A stretch of DNA of 64,000 nt from PNON01 sp964387025 (GCA_964387025.1 CAYLUZ010000001.1:558001-622000); one strand, 5' to 3'; positions 9,222 to 16,348 are shown, counted from the first letter of the stretch. The notes: generated from the sequence alone by a model not told the origin. A program made the numbers and translations.

Positions 9222-10190
9222 ATGAAAGCAATTGTATACACAAGATTTGGTCCACCCGATGTACTTCATCTTCAAGAGGTGGAAAAACCCAGCCCTAAAG
9301 TGAATGAGGTGAGGATAAAAATATATGCGACAACAGTCGTAAAAGAAGACCCGGATATGAGAGCTTCCCCAGGTTATAACGGTCTTCTGAAACCCAGAAA
9401 CCCGATCCTGGGGCAAGAGCTGGCCGGGGAAATCGAATCGATAGGCAAAAATGTGACCCGCTTTAAGCCAGGCGACCAGGTCTTTGGCATAGACTCCTTC
9501 GGCGCATATGCTGAATATAAATGTATGCCTGAGAAAGGAGCGCTGGCCATAAAACCGACCAATCTGAGCTATGAGGATGCGGCCAGCCTTCCGAATGGGG
9601 CATTAACCGCACTGCCTTTCCTTAGGGATAAAGGCAATATCCGGAGTGAACAAACTGTGCTGATCTATGGCGCTTCAGGTTCGGTTGGCTCTGCTGCGGT
9701 ACAGTTGGCCAAATACTATGGGGCGGATGTGACCGGGGTATGCAGTACCACGAATTTAGAATGGGTCAAATCTTTGGGAGCCGATCAGGTGATTGATTAC
9801 ACCCAAGAGGATTTTACCAAAAACAGCAAGACCTATGACATTATTTTTGACACGGTAGGCAAGCGTTCGTTTTCGGATTGCAAAGGTTCGCTGACAGATA
9901 AAGGTATCTATCTTGCCACGGCCCCAACGCCCGAAATTATGTTTCAGGCAATATGGACTGCAAAGAGCGGAAGTAAAAAGGTGAAATTTGCGGCTACGGG
10001 TCTGAGACCTTCAAGTGAGAAGATCAAATATCTTGTCTTTCTCTCTGAGTTGATTGAAGCGGGGAAGATAATACCGGTCATAGATAGATGCTATCCGTTG
10101 GAACAGATCGCCGATGCCCACCGATACGTCGAAACTGGGCATAAAAAGGGAAATGTAGTCATTACAGTAAACCATAATGCTAAAAGCTGA
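9222..10190 (+). CDS. MDR-family NAD(P)-dependent oxidoreductase (quinone-reductase-like)
   Basis: 322 residues from the ATG at 9222; I preferred this to the ATG at 9210 because a GGAG site (9212-9215) lies at the right distance before it. The N-terminal GroES-like domain starts MKAIVYTRFGPPDVLHLQEV, the junction reads GQELAGEIESIGKNV, and the Rossmann loop is GASGSVGSAAVQLAKYYGADV. No structural-zinc cysteine cluster is present. It is clearly paralogous to the enzyme at 4041-4979 (similar opening and similar HKKGNVVITV-type ending). The reaction is probably NADPH-dependent reduction of a quinone, enone or aldehyde; the substrate is unknown. Confidence 0.85.
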   Translation: MKAIVYTRFGPPDVLHLQEVEKPSPKVNEVRIKIYATTVVKEDPDMRASPGYNGLLKPRNPILGQELAGEIESIGKNVTRFKPGDQVFGIDSFGAYAEYKCMPEKGALAIKPTNLSYEDAASLPNGALTALPFLRDKGNIRSEQTVLIYGASGSVGSAAVQLAKYYGADVTGVCSTTNLEWVKSLGADQVIDYTQEDFTKNSKTYDIIFDTVGKRSFSDCKGSLTDKGIYLATAPTPEIMFQAIWTAKSGSKKVKFAATGLRPSSEKIKYLVFLSELIEAGKIIPVIDRCYPLEQIADAHRYVETGHKKGNVVITVNHNAKS

Positions 10191-10224
10191 CAAGTTTACG
10201 ATACAGACAATAAGGACATAAAAA

Positions 10225-10938
10225 ATGGAAGAAAAAATGAATTCACTTAATAAAACCGCAAGAGGCGCAGGGATCCTGTATTTCATTATGGATGTATTCA
10301 TGATATTCAGCGGGATGGTTGTGGATCCAAAAATTTATGTGCCCGGCGATGCCGCGGCTACAGCCAGTAATATTCTGGCATCTGAACGGCTATTCCGACT
10401 CGGTTTCGTGAGCTGGATAGGCGGCTATATCGTTTTCTTGTTTTTGGTCCTTGCTCTATACAACCTGTTTAAATCAGTGGATAAGGGCCAAGCCAGGTTG
10501 ATGGTTATCCTCGTTGTTGCCAGTGTTCCCCTAAGCATCCTCAATATGCTCAATCAGTACGCTCCCATCATGCTGCTAAGCAGTGCCGAATATCTCTCAG
10601 CTTTCAATCCGGCTCAGTTACAAACGCTGTCGATGGTATTCTTAGATGTGTATAACAATGGGATTATGTTAGCCGAGATTTTCTGGGGTCTTTGGCTCAT
10701 TCCCCTCGGAATACTTGTTTACAAATCGAGATTCGTCCCTAAAGCGTTGGGCGTTCTGCTTATATTAGGTTGTTTTGGGCATCTGCTCAGTTTCCTTTCG
10801 ACTTTTCTCTTTCCGGAATACAGCGCAATTCTCATTCCAATATCGGAAATGATTATGGTTGGCGAGTTACCAATTTTCTTATGGTTGTTGATTAAAGGTG
10901 CAAAGGATCAAAAACCAGCCTTGGAAAGCGTTTCTTAA
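10225..10938 (+). CDS. DUF4386 domain membrane protein
   Basis: 237 residues with six or seven membrane helices. The family signature is visible: an N-terminal ARGAGILYFIMDVFMIFSG helix, LASERLFRLGF before the second helix, and in the centre LDVYNNGIMLAEIFWGLWLIPLG, which is typical of DUF4386. An AAGGA site precedes the ATG. It is 34 bases from the MDR gene and probably co-transcribed with it. Biochemical function is unknown for the family. Confidence 0.8.
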   Translation: MEEKMNSLNKTARGAGILYFIMDVFMIFSGMVVDPKIYVPGDAAATASNILASERLFRLGFVSWIGGYIVFLFLVLALYNLFKSVDKGQARLMVILVVASVPLSILNMLNQYAPIMLLSSAEYLSAFNPAQLQTLSMVFLDVYNNGIMLAEIFWGLWLIPLGILVYKSRFVPKALGVLLILGCFGHLLSFLSTFLFPEYSAILIPISEMIMVGELPIFLWLLIKGAKDQKPALESVS

Positions 10939-10968
10939 ATCCAATTTTGCGAAAAAAAAAGCAATAAA

Positions 10969-11035
10969 CACACAGATCGCGGAGACCACAGAGTTTTTAG
11001 GTGTGTCTCTGCTCTCTCTGTGACCTCTGTGATAA
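10969..11035. repeat. Imperfect inverted repeat rich in CTCTGTG
   Basis: The arms carry CACAGA...CCACAGAG on the left and CTCTCTGTGACCTCTGTG on the right, around an ACACC/GGTGT inner part, so the region folds into an imperfect hairpin. CTCTGTG-rich intergenic hairpins of this kind recur in several environmental genomes. No second copy was found in this window. Confidence 0.55.
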
Positions 11036-11110
11036 AAAGTCATTAAGAAACAGTCTCTAGTTGATGTTGGATGAGAAATCATCACACGATACATAAATAG
11101 GAGTAAGAAA

Positions 11111-11773
11111 ATGAATAAAGCAAAACAATTTGGTGAAACCGTGGAAGGTTATAACATCCCTGTATTAAACGAGCGGGAAATACGAGCGTCGGCAGGAATA
11201 CTGTTTTTGGTTATGTTCTGGTCTTGGATGCTGGTAATATTTCAAGAGAATTATTTCTGGATTAAGTGTGTAAACACGATCTTCCTTACAGATTTCGTAA
11301 TATGCGTCTTAATAAGTCCAAAATATTCTCCAACATTAATCATTGGGCGTTTGATCGTAGGCAAACAAAACCCCGAGTTTGTGGGGGCTGCCCAAAAGAA
11401 GTTTGCCTGGACAATTGGTCTGCTTATGGCATCGATCATATTCCTTTTGTTAGTTGTAATGAATTCATATAGCTTCATTACCGGAATTATCTGCCAAATC
11501 TGCCTGACATTCTTATTCTTTGAATCTGTTTTTGGCATTTGTTTGGGGTGTAAGTTTTATCCACTGTATCATAAAGAAAAAACTCAATACTGCCCTGGTG
11601 GAGTTTGTGAAATTAAGGTAAAACAAGAGATCCAGAAAACTTCGTCCCTTCAAATCGGTGTTGTCATTGGGTTTTTCGTGTACGTTATAGCTTCAGCTAT
11701 CCTATTCAAGAATGTATTTAACGCAATACCAATTGACCTGGGGATTATTGTGAACGCTTTTCTTTCAATATAA
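11111..11773 (+). CDS. DUF4395 family membrane protein
   Basis: 220 residues with four to five membrane helices. The DUF4395 signature is present: IPVLNEREIRASAGILF at the start and a cysteine-rich helix ICQICLTFLFFESVFGICLGC with paired cysteines (CQIC and CLGC) followed by KFYPLYHK. A second cysteine, in CPGGVCE, follows. An AGGAG site precedes the ATG. DUF4395 proteins sometimes accompany thiosulfate/sulfurtransferase genes, but none is adjacent here. The four-cysteine arrangement suggests a thiol or metal role (inference). Confidence 0.75.
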   Translation: MNKAKQFGETVEGYNIPVLNEREIRASAGILFLVMFWSWMLVIFQENYFWIKCVNTIFLTDFVICVLISPKYSPTLIIGRLIVGKQNPEFVGAAQKKFAWTIGLLMASIIFLLLVVMNSYSFITGIICQICLTFLFFESVFGICLGCKFYPLYHKEKTQYCPGGVCEIKVKQEIQKTSSLQIGVVIGFFVYVIASAILFKNVFNAIPIDLGIIVNAFLSI

Positions 11774-11845
11774 AGGTTTGGGGAACCTTATTGACCTGGG
11801 ATGCGTCCATGTAAATATAGTCCATAAAATCAAAGGAAACCCATT

Positions 11846-12250
11846 ATGAAATTAATTTTCTCCAGTCGTATTTTCATTACTCTTATTATCGGGCTGATGC
11901 TTTCGTCCTGTGCGGGAACCTCTTCAAAATTGATCGATACCAGTTGGAAGCTTACTGACCTTAACGGACAGAAGCTGCCAGCAGAAATTCAGATCACCCT
12001 AAACATCAAGAAAGACCAGGCTGGCGGAAATTCTGCCTGTAATTCCTATGGGGCAGACTTCACCCAAAAAGGGGAAAAGCTGTCATTCTCACAAGTATTC
12101 AGCACGATGATGTACTGCGATAAAGGGATGGAATTTGAAACAAATTACTTTGCTGCCCTTGGAAAGATCAAAACCTTCCAGTTGGAAAAGGATCAATTGA
12201 GCCTGTTGGATGAATCGGGAAATGTAGTGCTGATCTTCATTAAGTCCTGA
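11846..12250 (+). CDS. META-domain (HslJ-like) lipoprotein
   Basis: 134 residues. The N-terminal signal ends in a lipobox LSSC, so the mature protein is probably attached to the outer face of the membrane. The rest fits one META/HslJ domain: DTSWKLTDLNGQKL opening, SACNSYGADFTQKGEKLSF centre with the typical CN.Y, then STMMYCDKGMEFETNYFAAL and a closing LSLLDESGNVVLIF. META-domain proteins are linked to heat-shock or antibiotic tolerance in enterobacteria, but no enzymatic activity is known. An AAAGGAAA ribosome site precedes the ATG. It is monocistronic. Confidence 0.85.
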   Translation: MKLIFSSRIFITLIIGLMLSSCAGTSSKLIDTSWKLTDLNGQKLPAEIQITLNIKKDQAGGNSACNSYGADFTQKGEKLSFSQVFSTMMYCDKGMEFETNYFAALGKIKTFQLEKDQLSLLDESGNVVLIFIKS

Positions 12251-12316
12251 AATACTTTTCAGAATAATATAGTAAGTAGACACTTAACCGATTTTTGATG
12301 GTGTACAATAGCACAA

Positions 12317-12982
12317 ATGCCCAAGCGAACTATCCATCTAATTCTACTGATAACCGCTTTCCTCACCGGCTGCGTGCAGGCGGAAGCAACCCCCGCCATC
12401 GATTCTCCCATTGCAATAGCTGCAGCCGTGTCCACCCAACTGGCAAGCCTGCCTACCGCGACGGCGGCTCCTTCTTCCACTCCTGAAACGCCAACTGTAA
12501 CACCTTCACCATCTATCATTACGATTGTACCTACACAGACAGTTACTTCCACCCCGCCATACCCATATCCGTACATCACATGGACACCCAGCACCTGCGA
12601 TTATTCTGCCTTCCTGGCTGACCTTGACATTGTCGACTATTCCAAGATACCTCCGGGCACCACATTCACCAAGACCTGGCGGATCAAAAACATTGGCACC
12701 TGCACATGGACTACGCAATACCGGTTCCAATATATCAGCGGCAACCCGATGGGAGCAGACACCATCTATCTACCCAGAGCGGTACCCCCGGGTGAAACGA
12801 TCGATCTTTCACTGCAGATGACAGCGCCTGATGTTGAAGAGGATTATTCCAATTTTTGGCGGCTGCGCAACACAGCCGGAGAGATCTTCGGGACTACCTT
12901 TTATGTGGCGATCGAAGTCAGCAAAGGCGCTGGAGAGTCCACCCCCACCGAAACGCAGATTCCGGCAACTCCCACTCCATAG
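12317..12982 (+). CDS. NBR1-Ig-like domain lipoprotein
   Basis: 221 residues. A signal peptide ends in the lipobox LTGC, then a Thr/Pro/Ser-rich linker (about 25-85) leads to an Ig-like domain (about 90-205). The domain has the NBR1-Ig features: PPGTTFTKTWRIKNIGTCTW with the W-x-x-NxGxxxW pattern, YRFQYISGNPMG, and PPGETIDLSLQMTAP. Such surface lipoproteins are frequent in Anaerolineae-type genomes. A TACAAT hexamer (12304-12309) sits 7 bases before the ATG and there is no Shine-Dalgarno sequence, so the transcript may be leaderless. A binding or scaffold role is likely; the partner is unknown. Confidence 0.85.
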   Translation: MPKRTIHLILLITAFLTGCVQAEATPAIDSPIAIAAAVSTQLASLPTATAAPSSTPETPTVTPSPSIITIVPTQTVTSTPPYPYPYITWTPSTCDYSAFLADLDIVDYSKIPPGTTFTKTWRIKNIGTCTWTTQYRFQYISGNPMGADTIYLPRAVPPGETIDLSLQMTAPDVEEDYSNFWRLRNTAGEIFGTTFYVAIEVSKGAGESTPTETQIPATPTP

Positions 12983-13068
12983 GCGCATTAAGGGCGTGTC
13001 GGCGATACGCCCTACATTGGAGATATTTGAAGCCATTTCTGCAGGGCATTTGCTTAAATTGAGGGAAA

Positions 13069-13710
13069 ATGAATACAGCTGAGTTGATACAAGAAATATC
13101 CGTCAAAGATATTGATGTTGATAAATTTGTGCAACTGGTAATCGGTGAAGAACACACCAGGGATGAAGTCATCAAACAATTGCTGACTAACCCCGATATT
13201 ATGGTGTATTACCACTGTTACTATGTCGTCGACAAAGCCAGCCAGGCCAGGCCAGAATTATTTTACCCATATTGGCCAGAGTTAGTTCCATTATTGAAAC
13301 ATAAAACCTCCTATCATCGAGATATTGCCCTCACAATCATCGCTAACCTAACCCGGGTTGACCAGGATAACTTGTTTTCCACGATATATCACGACTATTT
13401 TGAGCATATTAATGATAACAAGTTTATGACAGGCCAATGTTGTGTCCGAAACAGTAGAAAGATCTTTCGGAATAAGCCTGAATTGAGAAATCAAATCATT
13501 AGCCTTTTATTGGATGTGGATAATCAATGCACTTATACCGAAAAACAGAAAGAATTGATGAAGTGCGGTGTTTTAGAAATAATTGATGAAGTATATGAAG
13601 AAGCCATCGATAAAGATGGAATAAACAGGTTTATTAAAGAGAGTGCCAACAGCATCAGTCCAAAAACGAGGCAAAAGGCCAAAGAACTTGTGGAAAAGTA
13701 TGGTTTATAA
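13069..13710 (+). CDS. Alpha-solenoid (HEAT-like) protein of unknown function
   Basis: 213 residues, soluble and helical, with repeating helix pairs of HEAT/ARM character (for example LVPLLKHKTSYHRDIALTIIANL, then CVRNSRKIFRNKPELRNQIISLLLDV). Isolated proteins of this kind often act as adaptors. A GAGGG site stands before the ATG. It converges with hgcB on the opposite strand, with 145 bases between them. I do not recognise a named family, and there is no sequence reason to connect it to mercury metabolism. Confidence 0.6.
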   Translation: MNTAELIQEISVKDIDVDKFVQLVIGEEHTRDEVIKQLLTNPDIMVYYHCYYVVDKASQARPELFYPYWPELVPLLKHKTSYHRDIALTIIANLTRVDQDNLFSTIYHDYFEHINDNKFMTGQCCVRNSRKIFRNKPELRNQIISLLLDVDNQCTYTEKQKELMKCGVLEIIDEVYEEAIDKDGINRFIKESANSISPKTRQKAKELVEKYGL

Positions 13711-13788
13711 AAAGCTTGCAGTTCAAAATTATATTTATCTGAAATGGATCAAATTCATACGTATACGATGAAACCTGACCACCTCAGT

Positions 13789-13833
13789 ATGTACAAGACA
13801 AGCGGGGGCAACGTGCGAAGATAGTTTGTACAT
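13789..13833. repeat. Inverted repeat between convergent genes
   Basis: ATGTACAA (13789-13796) and TTGTACAT (13826-13833) flank a 29-base GC-rich spacer in the 145-base gap between the HEAT-like gene and hgcB. It could act as a weak shared transcription barrier, but no T-tract follows on either strand. Confidence 0.35.
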
Positions 13834-13855
13834 GCTAAAAATTAATTGATTTGGA

Positions 13856-14122
13856 TCAACAACAGGAAACTTCTTTTCTCCCCAAAAGAGCTGATGAGAT
13901 CATGGCTGCTGCACAGCCTACACCGTTATGAACGCGAATTGCTCCGGAAGCACAATTGCGTTTACAGGCTCCACATTCCATACAATCAATCGAGTTTACG
14001 ATCTGTGCACGATGATCACTTATGGCAAAGACATTATGGGGGCAAACGGTAACGCACATTGAACATCCGTTGCATTTTTCTACATCCAAAACCAGGGTGT
14101 TTTCGAGGTAAGAATTGAACAT
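13856..14122 (-). CDS. hgcB: HgcB, 2x[4Fe-4S] ferredoxin of mercury methylation
   Basis: 88 residues, close to the usual HgcB length of about 95. Two ferredoxin motifs are intact: C17, C20, C23, C27 (CNGCSMCVTVCPHNVF) and C47, C50, C53, C57 (CMECGACKRNC). The HgcB-specific features follow: an isolated cysteine in GVGC (C70) and a C-terminal vicinal pair C87-C88. In characterised methylators HgcB passes low-potential electrons to the HgcA corrinoid, and the terminal Cys pair is thought to handle Hg(II). The ATG follows the hgcA stop by 9 bases with an AAGGAG site. The CMECGAC / GVGC / terminal CC combination makes a generic ferredoxin unlikely. Confidence 0.95.
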   Translation of the reverse strand: MFNSYLENTLVLDVEKCNGCSMCVTVCPHNVFAISDHRAQIVNSIDCMECGACKRNCASGAIRVHNGVGCAAAMISSALLGRKEVSCC

Positions 14123-14131
14123 GGAGACTCC

Positions 14132-15127
14132 TTAATGAACGAAAGCAAATACCAGCAGTAGTACCATACCGATGCCAAAGCTGACAGCCATCGGGCGGAC
14201 GTAAGTGAAGATCTCTTTACGTACGCCTGCCCGGGAAGTAAAGGTAGAGGAACCCGTGAAATTCAGGCTGATGAATGCAATACTTGATGACATTGCCAGG
14301 ATATATCCCGTTATCTGCCCTACCTGCCGGTACCAACTCCAATCGGAATGCTGAATAAGGGTAAAAAGCGCAAACGGGATCGCTGCCACCAGACCGAGAA
14401 AAGCACCCTTGGTGCTGAAGTCGCGGCTGGGGAGCCAGGGCAGCAGTATGGGGAAGAATGTTGTTCCACAAAGGACGACCATCAGCGCAGCCAGCGCATA
14501 GGGCAGGCTGCCGATAAGATATGCCACGGCAACGGCGATCAATGTGGGGAGCAGGACGGCAGTTATCTCAACAGGAATGAGTACCATCCGATCGCGAATT
14601 GGAAAGGTCACCTTGCGCATTGCGTGAGTGGCTTTGTGATCCTTAAGGTACTCCGGCAGGTCGGCAGCACGTACAGGGCCGTATTCAACAGTAAAACCAG
14701 TTTGCTGTTTGATCAAATGTGCTTCCACTCCAGGGGCTCCCAACTGGGGGAGGATGATCCGGCGGTGATTGACAACTTCTTTGAGATCAACCAATTGGAT
14801 CCGGTTGATCAGTTCACGGGTACCGAAGGTTTTTTTGCCGGCCGCGCACCAGACATTGATGCCTTTTGTGTCGAGCACCATAATATAGACATCCATGCCG
14901 TTAAGAACCGTACGCAGAGCGTCAAAGCTCAGAGAGTAATTGGCGGTGACGAAGACGGGAGAATCCGCAGCGGGTGAACCAAGTTTGTACAATCCGGGCT
15001 GGACGGTGTGGCCATTACGGCTAATTCCCAGGCGTGCTTTGAAATGATCCCAATAATTCGCGCTGGTCATCTCTGATGTTGCAGCCATCAATGTGGATCG
15101 GGAAGTAATGCTATCGATACTTGTCAT
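14132..15127 (-). CDS. hgcA: HgcA, corrinoid membrane protein of mercury methylation
   Basis: 331 residues from the ATG at 15127, chosen because it forms an ATGA overlap with the arsR stop and has AGGAG eight bases upstream; an ATG 21 bases further up is less well placed. The N-terminal corrinoid-binding domain contains the diagnostic cap-helix motif N91-V-W-C-A-A-G-K98, with C94 as the predicted lower-axial cobalt ligand. A C-terminal half with about five membrane helices (roughly 155-330) anchors it. HgcA transfers a methyl group from methyl-corrinoid to Hg(II), giving methylmercury, using HgcB as reductant. Motif position and length match known HgcA proteins (about 338 residues, Cys93 in the Desulfovibrio ND132 protein). 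All key residues are present. Confidence 0.96.
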   Translation of the reverse strand: MTSIDSITSRSTLMAATSEMTSANYWDHFKARLGISRNGHTVQPGLYKLGSPAADSPVFVTANYSLSFDALRTVLNGMDVYIMVLDTKGINVWCAAGKKTFGTRELINRIQLVDLKEVVNHRRIILPQLGAPGVEAHLIKQQTGFTVEYGPVRAADLPEYLKDHKATHAMRKVTFPIRDRMVLIPVEITAVLLPTLIAVAVAYLIGSLPYALAALMVVLCGTTFFPILLPWLPSRDFSTKGAFLGLVAAIPFALFTLIQHSDWSWYRQVGQITGYILAMSSSIAFISLNFTGSSTFTSRAGVRKEIFTYVRPMAVSFGIGMVLLLVFAFVH

Positions 15128-15438
15128 TTGCTTTCTCCTGGGCAGCAATTTGCGGGCAATTCTTCGGTTGAAAATTTGGTGACGATCTGGTTACAGCAAA
15201 TCGTAAGCAGATCCTGGTTGAGCTGGTAGTAGGTCTGCTTGCCATCTTCTTTGAAATTGACCAGGCCGGCTTCACGTAGAATAGCCAGGTGGTGCGAGAC
15301 GGTGGGCTGAGTGACGTTTAGCTGTTCGACGATCTCGGTGACCGTGGGCCAACGGCAGCAGGTGAGTTTCATGATCTTTTGCCGGGTCTCATCGGCAATT
15401 GCTTTGGCAAATAGAACGGGATTCAGATTTGTTGTCAT
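15124..15438 (-). CDS. ArsR-family repressor of the hgcAB operon
   Basis: 104 residues with the winged-helix fold of ArsR/SmtB sensors: LFAKAIADETRQKIM, then VTEIVEQLNVTQPTVSHHLAILREAGLV as recognition helix and KEDGKQTYYQL as wing. Cysteines occur as three adjacent pairs: C27-C28 (near the classical alpha-3 metal site), C81-C82 and C98-C99, which fits thiol-based sensing of As(III), Hg(II) or a related metal. The stop codon overlaps the hgcA start (ATGA). ArsR-like genes next to hgcAB are known from other methylators. Two matching palindromes lie at its own promoter, so autorepression of arsR-hgcA-hgcB is likely. The inducer cannot be told. Confidence 0.92.
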   Translation of the reverse strand: MTTNLNPVLFAKAIADETRQKIMKLTCCRWPTVTEIVEQLNVTQPTVSHHLAILREAGLVNFKEDGKQTYYQLNQDLLTICCNQIVTKFSTEELPANCCPGESK

Positions 15439-15457
15439 ATAGATAACCTTCTATATG
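15436..15457 (-). promoter_or_regulatory. Operator-like palindrome O2 overlapping the arsR start codon
   Basis: CATATAGA-N6-TCTATATG is a perfect inverted repeat with 8-bp arms. Its downstream end contains the arsR ATG (15438-15436), and its centre holds the AAGG of the ribosome binding site. The half-site ATATAGA and the 6-base spacing are the same as in O1. Confidence 0.8.
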
Positions 15458-15458
15458 T

Positions 15459-15486
15459 ATTATATAGATGATCATCTATATGTCAA
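15459..15486 (-). promoter_or_regulatory. Promoter of arsR-hgcA-hgcB
   Basis: On the minus strand TTGACA (15486-15481), a 16-base spacer and TATAAT (15464-15459) give a perfect consensus -35 and -10. Transcription would start near 15452, leaving a leader of about 14 bases. Confidence 0.88.
15462..15481 (-). promoter_or_regulatory. Operator-like palindrome O1 between -35 and -10
   Basis: ATATAGATGATCATCTATAT is a perfect 20-bp palindrome filling the promoter spacer. It is of the ArsR/SmtB operator type, sits where a bound dimer would exclude RNA polymerase, and shares its ATATAGA-N6-TCTATAT core with O2. Confidence 0.88.
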
Positions 15487-15648
15487 GGGGTGACAGTGTT
15501 TCAGGGGACGGGAAATGGTGAGATGGGGTGATTGGAAGGGCGAGAGGGGGTGGGATGGAGATTTTGGGGGTGAGAGTGACATGAAGGGGAAGGAGGGATG
15601 AATGTAGGAGCGAGGTGAAAATGAGTAGTAGGGGCGTAGCGAATATGG
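15487..15648 (+). other. G-rich, strand-asymmetric stretch between arsR and the REP/RAYT region
   Basis: The plus strand is dominated by G runs (GGGG, GGG, GGGGG, GGG within 15524-15553, and more beyond). The sequence could in principle form a G-quadruplex. The open frames here on the minus strand have no ribosome binding sites and biased composition, and I do not regard them as genes. Confidence 0.4.
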
Positions 15649-15677
15649 GTAGGGGCGAGGCGCTGCCTCACCCCTAC
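15649..15677. repeat. REP-like hairpin, copy 1
   Basis: GTAGGGGCGAGGC (15649-15661), loop GCT, GCCTCACCCCTAC (15665-15677); one mismatch in 13 pairs. It lies 42 bases upstream of the RAYT gene. Confidence 0.85.
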
Positions 15678-15705
15678 GCCCAAATACATCCATACAAAAA
15701 TGTGC

Positions 15706-15711
15706 CATAAT
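15706..15711 (+). promoter_or_regulatory. Candidate -10 box of the RAYT gene
   Basis: CATAAT ends 7 bases before the RAYT ATG and no ribosome binding site intervenes, so a leaderless message is possible. The surrounding ATGTGCCATAATA recurs after REP copy 4 (17587-17599). Confidence 0.4.
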
Positions 15712-15718
15712 ATACCAA

Positions 15719-16312
15719 ATGAAATTTGACTCCCACCTTCATCGTCGCCAATCTATACGAATTCCCGGAATCGATTACACGCAGGCGGGAAGTTATTTCA
15801 TCACAGTGGCAACAAAAAACAAAGAGAGTCTCTTTGGACAAATCATTAATGATGTAATGATCAGCAATAAGCTTGCAGCAATCGTCCAGGAAGAATGGGA
15901 AAGGACTGCTGTGGTACGTCCAGGGCTGCAATTGGATGCTTTTATTGTGATGCCCGACCATGTACACGGGTTGATCACGATTTTGGAAGATGGCGGAGGG
16001 GTGACCGTTGGGGCGAAGATGCAGTTGAAGGGGGGAGGCGTAAATGGACAGGGGCGAGGCAGCGCCTCGCCCCTACGTAACGGAAATTTCATTCCCAATG
16101 CACCACCACCGGGGTCAATTGGGGCAATTGTCGGGCAATTCAAATCCATCACAGCAAAAAGGATCAATTCTGCAAGGCAGACACCGAGGATGCCTGTCTG
16201 GCAGCGCAATTATTATGAACGTATATTACGGGATGAGCAGGGTTATCAAAATACATTGAATTACATTGTAAATAATTCAAATAATTATGGTGCAGGGAAA
16301 CCAGATTGGTAA
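15719..16312 (+). CDS. REP-associated tyrosine transposase (RAYT, Y1/IS200-like)
   Basis: 197 residues. The HUH motif is H81-V-H83 in FIVMPDHVHGLI, and the catalytic tyrosine is Y165 or Y166 in VWQRNYYERILRDE; N-terminal HRRQSIRIPG and GSYFITV blocks are typical of RAYTs. The enzyme is a single-strand DNA nuclease that acts on hairpin REP sequences and is thought to spread them. The region between the HUH and Tyr motifs holds an in-frame copy of the local REP hairpin (residues 111-120 read QGRGSASPLR). REP copies lie 42 bases upstream and 36 bases downstream. All catalytic residues are present, so it may be active. It is not a complete insertion sequence in the classical sense. Confidence 0.93.
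   Translation: MKFDSHLHRRQSIRIPGIDYTQAGSYFITVATKNKESLFGQIINDVMISNKLAAIVQEEWERTAVVRPGLQLDAFIVMPDHVHGLITILEDGGGVTVGAKMQLKGGGVNGQGRGSASPLRNGNFIPNAPPPGSIGAIVGQFKSITAKRINSARQTPRMPVWQRNYYERILRDEQGYQNTLNYIVNNSNNYGAGKPDW
16049..16076. repeat. REP-like hairpin, copy 2, inside the RAYT coding sequence
   Basis: GGGGCGAGGC (16051-16060), loop AGC, GCCTCGCCCC (16064-16073), then TAC as in the other copies. It keeps the reading frame and encodes GRGSASPL between the two catalytic motifs. Confidence 0.88.
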
Positions 16313-16348
16313 TGAACGTGGAGAATAGGTCTTGTGGCGAGGCATTGT

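Noticed and set aside
13711..13855. Rho-independent terminator after hgcB
   Set aside because: The ATGTACAA/TTGTACAT repeat has a 29-base gap and no T-tract on the minus strand.
14348..14977. 209-codon open frame on the plus strand opposite hgcA
   Set aside because: It has no ribosome binding site and lies wholly within the coding region of hgcA on the other strand; composition follows the hgcA codon pattern.
14132..15127. HgcA read as the corrinoid subunit of CO dehydrogenase/acetyl-CoA synthase
   Set aside because: The membrane domain, the NVWCAAGK motif and the adjacent HgcB are specific to HgcA; the CODH/ACS corrinoid subunits are soluble and larger.
15472..16209. Minus-strand frames across the G-rich tract and opposite the RAYT gene
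   Set aside because: Low-complexity Pro/Ser/His-rich translations produced by G-rich DNA; no start signals.
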